Assembly (NCBI GenBank): GCA_000433635.1 | Contig: HF997975.1 | Span: forward strand, 71,642-97,244 | Origin: Ruminococcus sp. CAG:254 | GTDB taxonomy: Bacteria > Bacillota > Clostridia > Oscillospirales > Ruminococcaceae | DNA length: 25,603 nt | Reading direction: 5' to 3' | Shown here: piece after piece, positions 7,766-14,152 of the stretch | How the letters are laid out: each line of letters opens with the position of its first letter | Position numbering within the stretch: position 1 is the first letter of the stretch | Position numbers and translations under genes: made by a program | The notes under the pieces: model-generated | What the model was told of the DNA's origin: nothing | Database searches by the model: none | The model's input: the letters and a program-made list of their open reading frames with translations, nothing else

Positions 7766-9922
7766 TTATGCTTGCAGTGCCTGCATCATCGCATCAATGA
7801 TAGACGGTGCATACCAAGTCAAATCTTTCCGGTTCAGCAAGCCAAATTCGCTTTCTGTACCGTTGTCCCAGACAAAGCAAGTAATGCCGTGTGCTTTGGC
7901 ACTCTTTACATAATATGCATAGTACTGTGCCCGTATGCTGGTATTGTTTTTGTTGACTGCACCGAATTCATCCAGCAAAACGGGAACGCCCTTGCTGATA
8001 AAGGTATCTTCCAGATACTGAAAATTGGTGTCCAGTTCCTGCTTGTCGGCATCGCTGCCCCAGTCGGAACGGGTATCATCTGTTCCGCAGAAATCCCATG
8101 GAGCATAGCTGTGAATGGAAACGGCAATGTGTGCATCATCTGGAATCTTGACAGCACTGACCGCCTCTTTGGTGATGGACTGTGCATGAGAACTGATAAT
8201 CAGGGTTCGGTCTGCATTCAAGCCGCCTGTTGCCCGAACCGTGTCTACAAATGCCTGATAAAGCTGATTGATGACATCTCGTTCTTCCGGTGTGCCGCCG
8301 CTCCATTCCGTTGCAGAGCCAATGACACGAGGTTCATTCATGCCCTCAAATACAAGATGGTGGTCGTAGTCGCCGAACCGTTCGCAGAGTTGTTTCCAGA
8401 TGGAAGTAAGCTTTTCGGTAACAGCAGCCTGTTCGCTGTAAGTCGGATGCAGCCACAAAGCATCATCATGATGGACATTCAGAATAACATATAAATTATC
8501 ATCTATTGCATAATCGACAATTTCCTGCACCCGATTCAGGTAATCCGCATCAATGGTGTTATCAGCGGAGAGGTGTTCGCCCCAGGTGACCGGAATCCGA
8601 ACGGCATTGAATCCAGCATCTTTTACGGTGTCAATCATTGCTTTTGTGGTTTTCGGGTTGCCCCAGCCGGTTTCGTTGTCGCTGGAACTGGTGTCGTAGC
8701 TGTCCAGCGTGTTGCCGAGATTCCAGCCTACTTTCATATCTGCTACAATTTCCGAGGAACTCATTTGATTGACTTCTTCAGAGGAAACCGCAGCAGCCCC
8801 TTCATTTTTGACGGCTGTCTGTGCTTCTTCCTTCTTTTTAGTGTCAGATTTTTTCACTGTTCCGGTGGCGTTGCTGTATCGAACAGAAACCTTGTTCAGT
8901 GTAACGGTTGCCTGGTCGCTCCACCAGTAGCCCAGCATCAAATCACCCGTTGGGTCGATGTAATCCTGAATGGATTCCGGAACAATCCACGTCAGAGAAA
9001 CAGAAGAATCCTGCGTAAAGGTGACAATATTTCCGGTCTGATACCAGTTTTTATCGGTTTCCGCATCGCATCCGCTTGTCAGCGAAACACCAAATGCACC
9101 CGTGAATTTTCCCAGCGAACCGCTGCTGCTGATGTCAAAGGTGACAGTCTGTAAGCGGTCGTCCTTGTCGATGAAGTCAGAGAGCGGCAGTTTTACTTGC
9201 TTGTCAGTGTCGCTGCTGTAGTCCAGTGTAGCAACTGGGCTGCTTTCTGAAGTGCCATCCACAGGAACTTCTGCGGTGCGAGTATACGTGCAGACAATGC
9301 TGCTCAGCTTCAGCTGCTGCAAATCGCTCCACCAGTAACCAATGAGGACATCGCCGTTTGCGTCAACATCTGCTGCAACATCTGTCGGAACATTCCAAGT
9401 GATTTCTGCATAAGCACCGTTGACACTCTGTTCAAAGTCATCGGACTGATACCAGTTTTTATCGGTTGCTGTGGCACTATCTGCCTTGACAGAGATCCCG
9501 CATCCGCCCTTATAGGTTCCCATGTTGGAAACGCCATCCGGAGCATAGAAGATAAAGGTAAAGGATTGAATGACATCGCCATCCTGTACGAAGTTCTCCA
9601 GTTTGGCTTTATAGGTGTTGTCTGCATCTCGGTCTAACAGGACATTTAAATCGTCCAGTTCTGCACCCAGCGTGCTGGAAACGGTTTCTGTTGGGCTGAT
9701 GTGGGTCGTGGTTGTTTCCGTTGCTTCGGTTGTTTCCGGAGCAGTGGTTTCTGCATCTGCATTTGCTTCTGTTTCTGCCTCTGTTGCTGCTGTAGTCGTC
9801 TGTGCAGCAGAGGAAGCAGAACTGCTGGATTCCTGTTTGTCGCTGCATCCTGATAGTGCTGACAGTGTCAGAATACCAGCCAACAGAATAGAAAGCATGG
9901 ATTTTCCGGGTCGTAAGTTCAT
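7766..9922 (-). CDS. Lipoprotein GH5 endoglucanase (GH5_4-like) with two tandem N-terminal modules
   Basis: A 718-residue cell-surface glycoside hydrolase, probably cutting beta-1,4-glucan or xyloglucan. It has a lipoprotein signal ending ALSGC with Cys26 as anchor. A Ser/Thr/Ala/Glu-rich linker follows (about 27-87), then two related beta-rich modules (about 88-212 and 225-350), a KKK-rich linker, and a GH5 domain (about 390-715). GH5 signs are GWNLGNTLD (Trp400), 'RIPVTWG', 'NVHHDD', the acid/base Glu530 in FEGMNEP and the nucleophile Glu652 in LLDEFG. The two modules share DKNWYQ and GYWWSD and are likely carbohydrate-binding, similar in style to Ruminococcus families; the CBM family is not certain. 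No dockerin is present, so it is tethered by lipid rather than by a cellulosome. GtrA-like gene upstream, 44-base gap or less. Confidence 0.9.
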   Translation of the reverse strand: MNLRPGKSMLSILLAGILTLSALSGCSDKQESSSSASSAAQTTTAATEAETEANADAETTAPETTEATETTTTHISPTETVSSTLGAELDDLNVLLDRDADNTYKAKLENFVQDGDVIQSFTFIFYAPDGVSNMGTYKGGCGISVKADSATATDKNWYQSDDFEQSVNGAYAEITWNVPTDVAADVDANGDVLIGYWWSDLQQLKLSSIVCTYTRTAEVPVDGTSESSPVATLDYSSDTDKQVKLPLSDFIDKDDRLQTVTFDISSSGSLGKFTGAFGVSLTSGCDAETDKNWYQTGNIVTFTQDSSVSLTWIVPESIQDYIDPTGDLMLGYWWSDQATVTLNKVSVRYSNATGTVKKSDTKKKEEAQTAVKNEGAAAVSSEEVNQMSSSEIVADMKVGWNLGNTLDSYDTSSSDNETGWGNPKTTKAMIDTVKDAGFNAVRIPVTWGEHLSADNTIDADYLNRVQEIVDYAIDDNLYVILNVHHDDALWLHPTYSEQAAVTEKLTSIWKQLCERFGDYDHHLVFEGMNEPRVIGSATEWSGGTPEERDVINQLYQAFVDTVRATGGLNADRTLIISSHAQSITKEAVSAVKIPDDAHIAVSIHSYAPWDFCGTDDTRSDWGSDADKQELDTNFQYLEDTFISKGVPVLLDEFGAVNKNNTSIRAQYYAYYVKSAKAHGITCFVWDNGTESEFGLLNRKDLTWYAPSIIDAMMQALQA
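8873..9661 (-). repeat. Tandem duplication of the CBM-like module
   Basis: Residues about 88-212 and 225-350 of the GH5 protein are diverged copies offset by 136 residues (Trp157 and Trp293 are the equivalent DKNWYQ tryptophans). At DNA level a 22-base identity remains (9038-9059 and 9446-9467), and the CTCCACCAGTA block of the GYWWSD motif is also shared. This shows an internal duplication. Confidence 0.8.
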
Positions 9923-9966
9923 GATTTGACATCCTTTCCTGTTGGAGAAATTCCATTGATGGGCAG

Positions 9967-10455
9967 TTATTTGGATTCTGCCGCATCGGTTGGATTTTCT
10001 CGATTTTTGAATACGAACAATTTGCTGAAGGCATAGTTCACCAACAAAATAATTACCTGTGCGGCGATGGTGACCAGATATTTATTCCAGCCCAGAATAC
10101 TGATTCCCAGTACACTGATGCCCCAGTCTAAGAAAAGAGAAGCCCCTCTTGCGGAATAAAATGAAATAAATTCCGTCCAGAAAGCTTTTTTGGTATGGGT
10201 TTCACTCTGAAAGACATATTTCTTATTGGTGAAAAATGCAAATGTCACTGCACAAATCCAAGAGAACACCGTGCAGAACGTAACGGAAAGCTTGCCCTCG
10301 CCCAGAAAATACATGGGGACAAGTTTGGTAATCATGGAAACCAAGGTTGTCAAAGCTCCATAAAAGCAGTACAGCAAGCCTTTCTCATATTTAAAATAGA
10401 TATTTTGAAGGGGTTTGGGCAAATGCTTGACCACCCATAAAATCAATTGATTCAT
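9967..10455 (-). CDS. GtrA-like membrane protein
   Basis: This small polytopic protein (162 residues from the ATG) belongs to the GtrA/DPMS3-like family, which helps flip or process polyprenyl-linked sugars for cell-surface glycans. Four hydrophobic segments are visible: 'LLYCFYGALTTLVSMITKLV', 'VTFCTVFSWICAVTFAFFT', 'GASLFLDWGISVLGISIL' and 'YLVTIAAQVIILLVNYAFS'. The family's NKKYVF and 'SKLFVFK' sit at membrane edges. A GTG at 10467 is in frame but only 1 base after AGGAAGG; the ATG at 10455 has 13 bases, so I prefer it. The GH5 gene starts 44 bases downstream and is probably co-transcribed. No glycosyltransferase is adjacent, which is the usual partner. Confidence 0.85.
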   Translation of the reverse strand: MNQLILWVVKHLPKPLQNIYFKYEKGLLYCFYGALTTLVSMITKLVPMYFLGEGKLSVTFCTVFSWICAVTFAFFTNKKYVFQSETHTKKAFWTEFISFYSARGASLFLDWGISVLGISILGWNKYLVTIAAQVIILLVNYAFSKLFVFKNRENPTDAAESK

Positions 10456-10504
10456 AAAATCACGCACACCTTCCTAAAAAATTTTTATTTTTCTTGAATT
10501 TAAC

Positions 10505-10533
10505 TTGCCAATTTCCAAAAAATATGGTACGAT
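10505..10533 (+). promoter_or_regulatory. Promoter of the CNNM/CBS gene
   Basis: TTGCCA (10505-10510), 17 bases, TACGAT (10528-10533), with TGG just before the -10 (ATATGGTACGAT), giving an extended -10 character. It lies 38 bases before the ATG. A promoter for the divergent gtrA-like gene is not obvious in the same gap. Confidence 0.6.
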
Positions 10534-10571
10534 AATGTCATACATTTTATCAAAAACATGGAGGAACTTGA

Positions 10572-11819
10572 ATGATTGTCATCATTATCATCTGTATTGT
10601 GCTTTCTGCGTTGTTTTCCAGTTCAGAAACAGCGTTTGCAAGTGTCAACAAAATTCGCCTGAAATCTATGGCAGACCAAGGAGATAAACGGGCATTGAAA
10701 GCCCTGCATATTGCCGAACACTATGAAGATTCCCTGACTGCTATTTTGGTCGGGAACAACATTGTAAACATTGGAGCATCTTCTCTGGCGACGGTTGTCT
10801 TTACCCAGTGGGTCGGCAGTGCTGGCCCAGCAGTTTCCACTGTTGCAATGACGATTCTGGTTTTGATATTCGGGGAAGTGCTCCCGAAATCCTATGCAAA
10901 ATCTCATGCAGAAAAAATGGCGTTGTCTGTGGCATCTGCACTTTCTGCATTTACCGTTGTTATGACCCCGTTCGTGAAGATTTTCGATGTATTATCTCGG
11001 GCATTGAAGCCGAAAACAGAAGCTCCCAGCGTGACCGAGGACGAATTGAAGTACATCATTGATGAAATTGAAGAAGAAGGTGTCTTAGAAGAGCAGGAAA
11101 GCGATTTGGTCTTGTCTGCATTGCAGTTTGATGAAACTACCGTCAACGACATTTTGATTCCAAGAGTGAAAATTGTTGGCGTTTCCAGCGAAGCGACCAC
11201 CGATGAAATCTGTGAAATGTTCCTGCACAGCCATTTTTCCCGATTCCCAGTCTATGAAAAGAGCATGGATAACATCATTGGCATGATTACCAGTCGGGAC
11301 TTTTTCCGGTTGGAGCATGGTATGTTCCATTCTGTTTCTGAAATCTTGCAGGATGTCATTTATATTCCGGCAACAAAAGCCATCAGCGACAGCCTGAAAG
11401 AAATGCAGCGTTCCAAGACGCATATGGCAGTAGTTGTTGACCAATACGGCGGAACAAAGGGCATTGTAACCCTTGAAGACATCATTGAAGAACTGGTTGG
11501 GGACATCTACGATGAGAGCGATGAAATCGTTCATGAATTTGTCCGTACCGCTCCGCATTGCTATACGATTGTAGGAACATTCAGCATCAGTGATATGCGG
11601 GATGCATTGGACGAAGAAGATATTCCGTCCCAGATGCCAGAGGCAGCGTCAACCTCCGTCGGCGGATGGGTCACAGAACTGTTGGGGCATATTCCGGAAG
11701 TAGGGGAAACGGTTCAGGTTGGAACATTTCAGTTTCAGGTTCTGGAAACCGACAACCAATCTGTTACAAAAATCGCCTTGCAGGTATCTCCGGAACAAAA
11801 AGAAGAACCGAAAGTATAA
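10572..11819 (+). CDS. CNNM/CorC-type CBS-domain membrane protein (putative Mg2+ exporter)
   Basis: The 415-residue protein is a hemolysin-C/CorC/CNNM family member, now viewed as Mg2+ exporters or their regulators in the cytoplasmic membrane. Domains in order: DUF21/CNNM transmembrane domain (about 1-150, with 'SALFSSSETAFASVN', 'LVGNNIVNIGASSLAT' and 'ILVLIFGEVLPKSYAK'), an acidic linker 'IIDEIEEEGVLEEQE', a CBS pair (about 195-310, 'ILIPRVKIVGV', 'MAVVVDQYGGTKGIVTLEDIIEELVGDI'), and the C-terminal CorC/HlyC domain (about 325-405). GGAGG lies 7 bases before the ATG. It converges with a CorA-type Mg2+ channel gene, which supports a Mg2+ role. Confidence 0.92.
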   Translation: MIVIIIICIVLSALFSSSETAFASVNKIRLKSMADQGDKRALKALHIAEHYEDSLTAILVGNNIVNIGASSLATVVFTQWVGSAGPAVSTVAMTILVLIFGEVLPKSYAKSHAEKMALSVASALSAFTVVMTPFVKIFDVLSRALKPKTEAPSVTEDELKYIIDEIEEEGVLEEQESDLVLSALQFDETTVNDILIPRVKIVGVSSEATTDEICEMFLHSHFSRFPVYEKSMDNIIGMITSRDFFRLEHGMFHSVSEILQDVIYIPATKAISDSLKEMQRSKTHMAVVVDQYGGTKGIVTLEDIIEELVGDIYDESDEIVHEFVRTAPHCYTIVGTFSISDMRDALDEEDIPSQMPEAASTSVGGWVTELLGHIPEVGETVQVGTFQFQVLETDNQSVTKIALQVSPEQKEEPKV

Positions 11820-11840
11820 CCATCTCTTCTGTGTATGGGG

Positions 11841-11887
11841 AAAGCAGACCGCCGTCTATTGGGACGAGGGTCTGCTTTTTTATTTTT
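11841..11887 (+). terminator. Terminator between the convergent CNNM and corA genes
   Basis: AAAGCAGACC (11841-11850) pairs with GGTCTGCTTT (11869-11878), with an inner CGTC/GACG pair, followed by a T-rich run to 11887. The corA stop codon at 11880 lies in that T run, so the hairpin can end transcription from both sides, better for the plus strand. Confidence 0.88.
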
Positions 11888-12809
11888 TCTTGTACTTCAG
11901 CAAAATCAATGCTGTGAGCAGGGTTGCCACAATTGAAACGACAGTTGGAAACCACGTATGTTCCGCAAACGGCAAGTCCAGCGTATTCATCCCGTAAAAG
12001 CTAAATACCATCGTTGGGATTGCCAGAATGATGGTGACAATGGTCAACTGCCACATCACCATGTTGACGTTGTTAGAGATGACGGAACTGCACGCATCCA
12101 CCATGTTGGCAAGAATGCTGGAATAAATGCTTGCCATTTCTTCCGCCTGTTTTAACTCAATCAGAACATCTTCCAATAAGTCTTGGTCGTCCTCATAGAG
12201 TTTCATCAGTTTCCCACGCAGAATTTTATTCATGGTTGCATCATTGGATTTGAGAGAGGTGGAAAAATAGACCAGAGATTTTTCCAGCTCCATCATTTGC
12301 AGCAGCTGTTTGTTCTTGACTGCCTTTCGCAGTTCCCGTTCCAAGGTGTTGGAAGCCTTGTCGATTTGTTTCAGATAGACCAGATAAGTAGAAGTCAGCT
12401 GCATGATCAGCCGCAAGACGAATTGTGTCCGGAAACTGGTCTGAATATTCCGAAGCCGTCCGTCGATCAGGTCTTCAATCACCTTGTTGTTTCGCAGAGA
12501 AATCGTAAAAACCAACTGGTCTTTGATGATAATGCTCATTGGCATGGTGTAGAACACCAGTGTATCATTTTTTTCAATCTCTGAAACAGCAGTGTCAATG
12601 ATAATCAGGGTCTGGGTGTCTTCTCGTTCCACACGAGAGGATTCTTCTTCATCGAGTGCGGACTTGATGAAGTCGCTATCCAGACCAAATTCTTCAATCA
12701 GCATTTTTCGTTCCTGTGCCGTTGGGTCAACGACAGAAACCCAGCTGCCAGGCTCTGGTGTACTGCATTCTACCAGATGATTTTGCACGGTTTTATAGTA
12801 AGAAATCAA
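11880..12809 (-). CDS. CorA-family Mg2+ channel protein
   Basis: The protein moves Mg2+ (possibly Co2+/Ni2+) across the cytoplasmic membrane as a pentamer. It has a large cytoplasmic domain with long helices ('LRLIMQLTSTYLVYLKQIDKASNTLERELRKAV') and two C-terminal membrane segments. The signature GMN stands at residues 273-275 (YGMNTLDLPF), and the C-terminus is KYKKK. I start it at TTG 12809 (309 residues, MISYYKT...), because AAAGGCGGA lies 7 bases upstream and homologues begin at this point; the ATG at 12893 has no binding site and falls inside the leader peptide gene. Translation is probably controlled by the leader described separately. It converges with the CNNM gene. Confidence 0.9.
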   Translation of the reverse strand: MISYYKTVQNHLVECSTPEPGSWVSVVDPTAQERKMLIEEFGLDSDFIKSALDEEESSRVEREDTQTLIIIDTAVSEIEKNDTLVFYTMPMSIIIKDQLVFTISLRNNKVIEDLIDGRLRNIQTSFRTQFVLRLIMQLTSTYLVYLKQIDKASNTLERELRKAVKNKQLLQMMELEKSLVYFSTSLKSNDATMNKILRGKLMKLYEDDQDLLEDVLIELKQAEEMASIYSSILANMVDACSSVISNNVNMVMWQLTIVTIILAIPTMVFSFYGMNTLDLPFAEHTWFPTVVSIVATLLTALILLKYKKK

Positions 12810-12815
12810 AACGAT

Positions 12816-12871
12816 TCCGCCTTTCCGCAAAGGCAGAACCGTTGAAAAGATGCGGCTTCTCCTTTGCAATC
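12816..12871 (-). promoter_or_regulatory. Two mutually exclusive hairpins between the leader peptide and corA
   Basis: Hairpin A: GCAAAGG (12867-12861) with CCTTTGC (12833-12827), then AGAA/TTCT and CCG/CGG, giving 14 pairs with two single bulged G residues and an 11-base loop. Hairpin B: GCCTTT-GCGG-AAAGGC (12834-12819), whose second arm overlaps the corA ribosome site AAAGGCGGA (12824-12816). The CCTTT strand is used by both, so A and B cannot coexist. A ribosome halted at the leader stop (12874-12872) would cover the first arm of A and favour B. Pairing is seen in sequence; the regulatory effect is inference. Confidence 0.65.
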
Positions 12872-12919
12872 TTATTTTTGATCTTGCATCCATCGTCGGG
12901 GATAAGGATCCGCTCGCAT
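12872..12919 (-). CDS. Leader peptide MRADPYPRRWMQDQK upstream of corA
   Basis: A 15-codon reading frame begins with ATG 12919-12917, 8 bases after a perfect GGAGG (12932-12928), and ends at TAA 12874-12872. This is one of the best ribosome sites in the window, which argues that the peptide is really made. The ADPYPRR core, an acidic residue alternating with prolines and followed by arginines, resembles MgtL of Salmonella (EPDPTPLPRRR). There, such acidic-proline runs destabilise ribosomes at low Mg2+. It lies about 35-45 bases from the predicted transcription start and 62 bases before corA. No stable function beyond cis-regulation is expected. Confidence 0.7.
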   Translation of the reverse strand: MRADPYPRRWMQDQK

Positions 12920-12947
12920 CACTGATTCCTCCAAACTATTTTTGATT

Positions 12948-12962
12948 GGTGTTGACAACACC
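12948..12962. promoter_or_regulatory. Perfect 15-bp palindrome at the corA transcription start
   Basis: GGTGTTG-A-CAACACC is a perfect inverted repeat beginning where the corA transcript is predicted to start. It may be a repressor operator, or as RNA a 6-bp stem with a 3-base loop at the 5' end. Confidence 0.55.
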
Positions 12963-12968
12963 CTTTCT

Positions 12969-12997
12969 ATTATAGCAAAGTTTTGCTCGAATAGCAA
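12969..12997 (-). promoter_or_regulatory. Promoter of the corA leader transcript
   Basis: On the minus strand TTGCTA (12997-12992), 17 bases, TATAAT (12974-12969). The -10 is perfect and the -35 has the key TTG. Predicted start is near 12962, giving a leader of about 150 bases, long for a simple gene and consistent with cis-regulation. Confidence 0.75.
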
Positions 12998-13068
12998 GGG
13001 TGGAATGTTACTTTTTACTTGATTTTTACCAAATGCCCAGAATGAAACGCATAAAAATATAGGAATTT

Positions 13069-13848
13069 TTACGCCATGCCGAGAAATTGCTCGAATAATG
13101 CCATCCATTCCCGTACCCAGTAAGTTGGGATGAGAATGCGTCTGGTTTTCCCGCTGACCGACCAGCTTTCCAGCCCCAGTTCTGTCGCCATGCGGTGGGC
13201 ACGGTATTGATGAAAGCCATCCGTGAGAATGGTAATCCGGTTGGGCAGCCCTTGTTGCTCCAGAATCTGTTTGCTGAACAGCAAGTTTTCATGGGTATCG
13301 GTGGAACGGTCTTCCATGAGAATCCGGTCTGCTGCAATGCCGGCAGCGGTCAGGTAGGTTTTCATCGCCTGTGCTTCGGAGATGTCCTCGCCCGTTCCCT
13401 TTCCGCCGGAAACAATGCAGGGAATATCGGGGTGCTGTTGTAAGTAGTCCTTTGCTGCCTCTAGTCGCCGTTGCAGCATCAGACTGGGAACAGTCCCCTT
13501 GACTTTGCAGCCTAAAACAACCACAGTGCAGGGTGTTTGTGGGGGATTCTGATAATATTGCACCATCTTGATGGAACAGAATCCAGCAAATGCAATGCCA
13601 GCGGTCAGGAGCAGGGCAAGAATGCTCAACACGCACTTTCCGCAGAGGTTGCCCCAGATACGGGAAAGCAGCTGCCCGAAAGGGCGGTGAAAGAGCGTCA
13701 GTAGAAAACAAATTGCTGAAACCGCCATGCCGAACAGATTTCCAGCGTTGAAAATCCGCAGAAAGAGCGGTGCAAAAAATAGGAAGAACAAGCCAAGTTC
13801 CAACAGCAGCAGAACATCATAGAGCAGCGTCCGAATGGATAGGGTCAT
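13069..13848 (-). CDS. YdcF-family (DUF218) membrane protein
   Basis: This protein of about 259 residues has three or so N-terminal hydrophobic segments ('LLYDVLLLLELGLFFLFFA', 'GMAVSAICFLLTLF', 'VLSILALLLTAGIAFAGF') followed by an extracytoplasmic DUF218 domain. That domain shows 'VVVLGCKVKG', 'CIVSGGKGTGEDISEAQAMK', 'ILMEDRSTDTHENL' and 'TILTDGFHQYRA', the usual DUF218 motifs of YdcF/SanA/ElyC proteins linked to envelope processes; the reaction is unknown. ATG 13848 is 7 bases after GAGGG; ATG 13851 and TTG 13854 are alternatives. The gene follows smr by about 10 bases and is last in the polA operon. No clear terminator follows it. Confidence 0.9.
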   Translation of the reverse strand: MTLSIRTLLYDVLLLLELGLFFLFFAPLFLRIFNAGNLFGMAVSAICFLLTLFHRPFGQLLSRIWGNLCGKCVLSILALLLTAGIAFAGFCSIKMVQYYQNPPQTPCTVVVLGCKVKGTVPSLMLQRRLEAAKDYLQQHPDIPCIVSGGKGTGEDISEAQAMKTYLTAAGIAADRILMEDRSTDTHENLLFSKQILEQQGLPNRITILTDGFHQYRAHRMATELGLESWSVSGKTRRILIPTYWVREWMALFEQFLGMA

Positions 13849-13858
13849 CATCAATCCC

Positions 13859-14152
13859 TCACTTTAAGATGTAGTTGGTAATGCCGTTTTGCAGCCCGAA
13901 ACTACGGGAAGCAATCCGAGCGTGTTTGAAATCTTTTCGCACCAGTTTTTGCAGGGCTTGCCCACTGTGATAGCCGTGAATCACTTCCACTTCTGTGACG
14001 GTTTTCGGGCAATGTTCCAAGACTTGTTTCAGCTTTGCCCGTGCCTCTGCAACAGAAAGCCCGTGCAAGTCAATGGTGACAACATGACGGGGGCGAATAT
14101 CAAAAGAAGTGGATGTTGGCATTGGCTTTGGTTTGGATGGGTAGCGTTTCAC
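13859..14152 (-). CDS. Small Smr-domain protein
   Basis: The 97-residue protein is a stand-alone Smr domain as found at the C-terminus of MutS2; such domains nick nucleic acid or act on stalled ribosomes and RNA. The IDLHG motif is at residues 27-31, followed by 'SVAEARAKLKQVL' and a second motif 'VIHGYHSGQAL', slightly different from the usual HGxGxG. The start is GTG 14152, supported by AAGGAGG 10 bases upstream and by a 4-base GTGA overlap with the dus stop codon. An ATG far upstream would place half the protein inside dus, so I reject it. The basic, proline-rich N-terminus (KRYPSKPKPMP) is lineage-like. Confidence 0.85.
   Translation of the reverse strand: MKRYPSKPKPMPTSTSFDIRPRHVVTIDLHGLSVAEARAKLKQVLEHCPKTVTEVEVIHGYHSGQALQKLVRKDFKHARIASRSFGLQNGITNYILK

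Noticed and set aside
12807..12962. M-box (Mg2+) riboswitch before corA
   Set aside because: No long multi-stem aptamer with the conserved M-box core is visible in the roughly 150-base leader; the short ORF plus two hairpins explains the space better.
12872..13108. A 78-residue minus-strand frame ending with the leader peptide
   Set aside because: Only its last 15 codons follow a ribosome site and lie downstream of the predicted transcription start; the earlier part spans the promoter itself.
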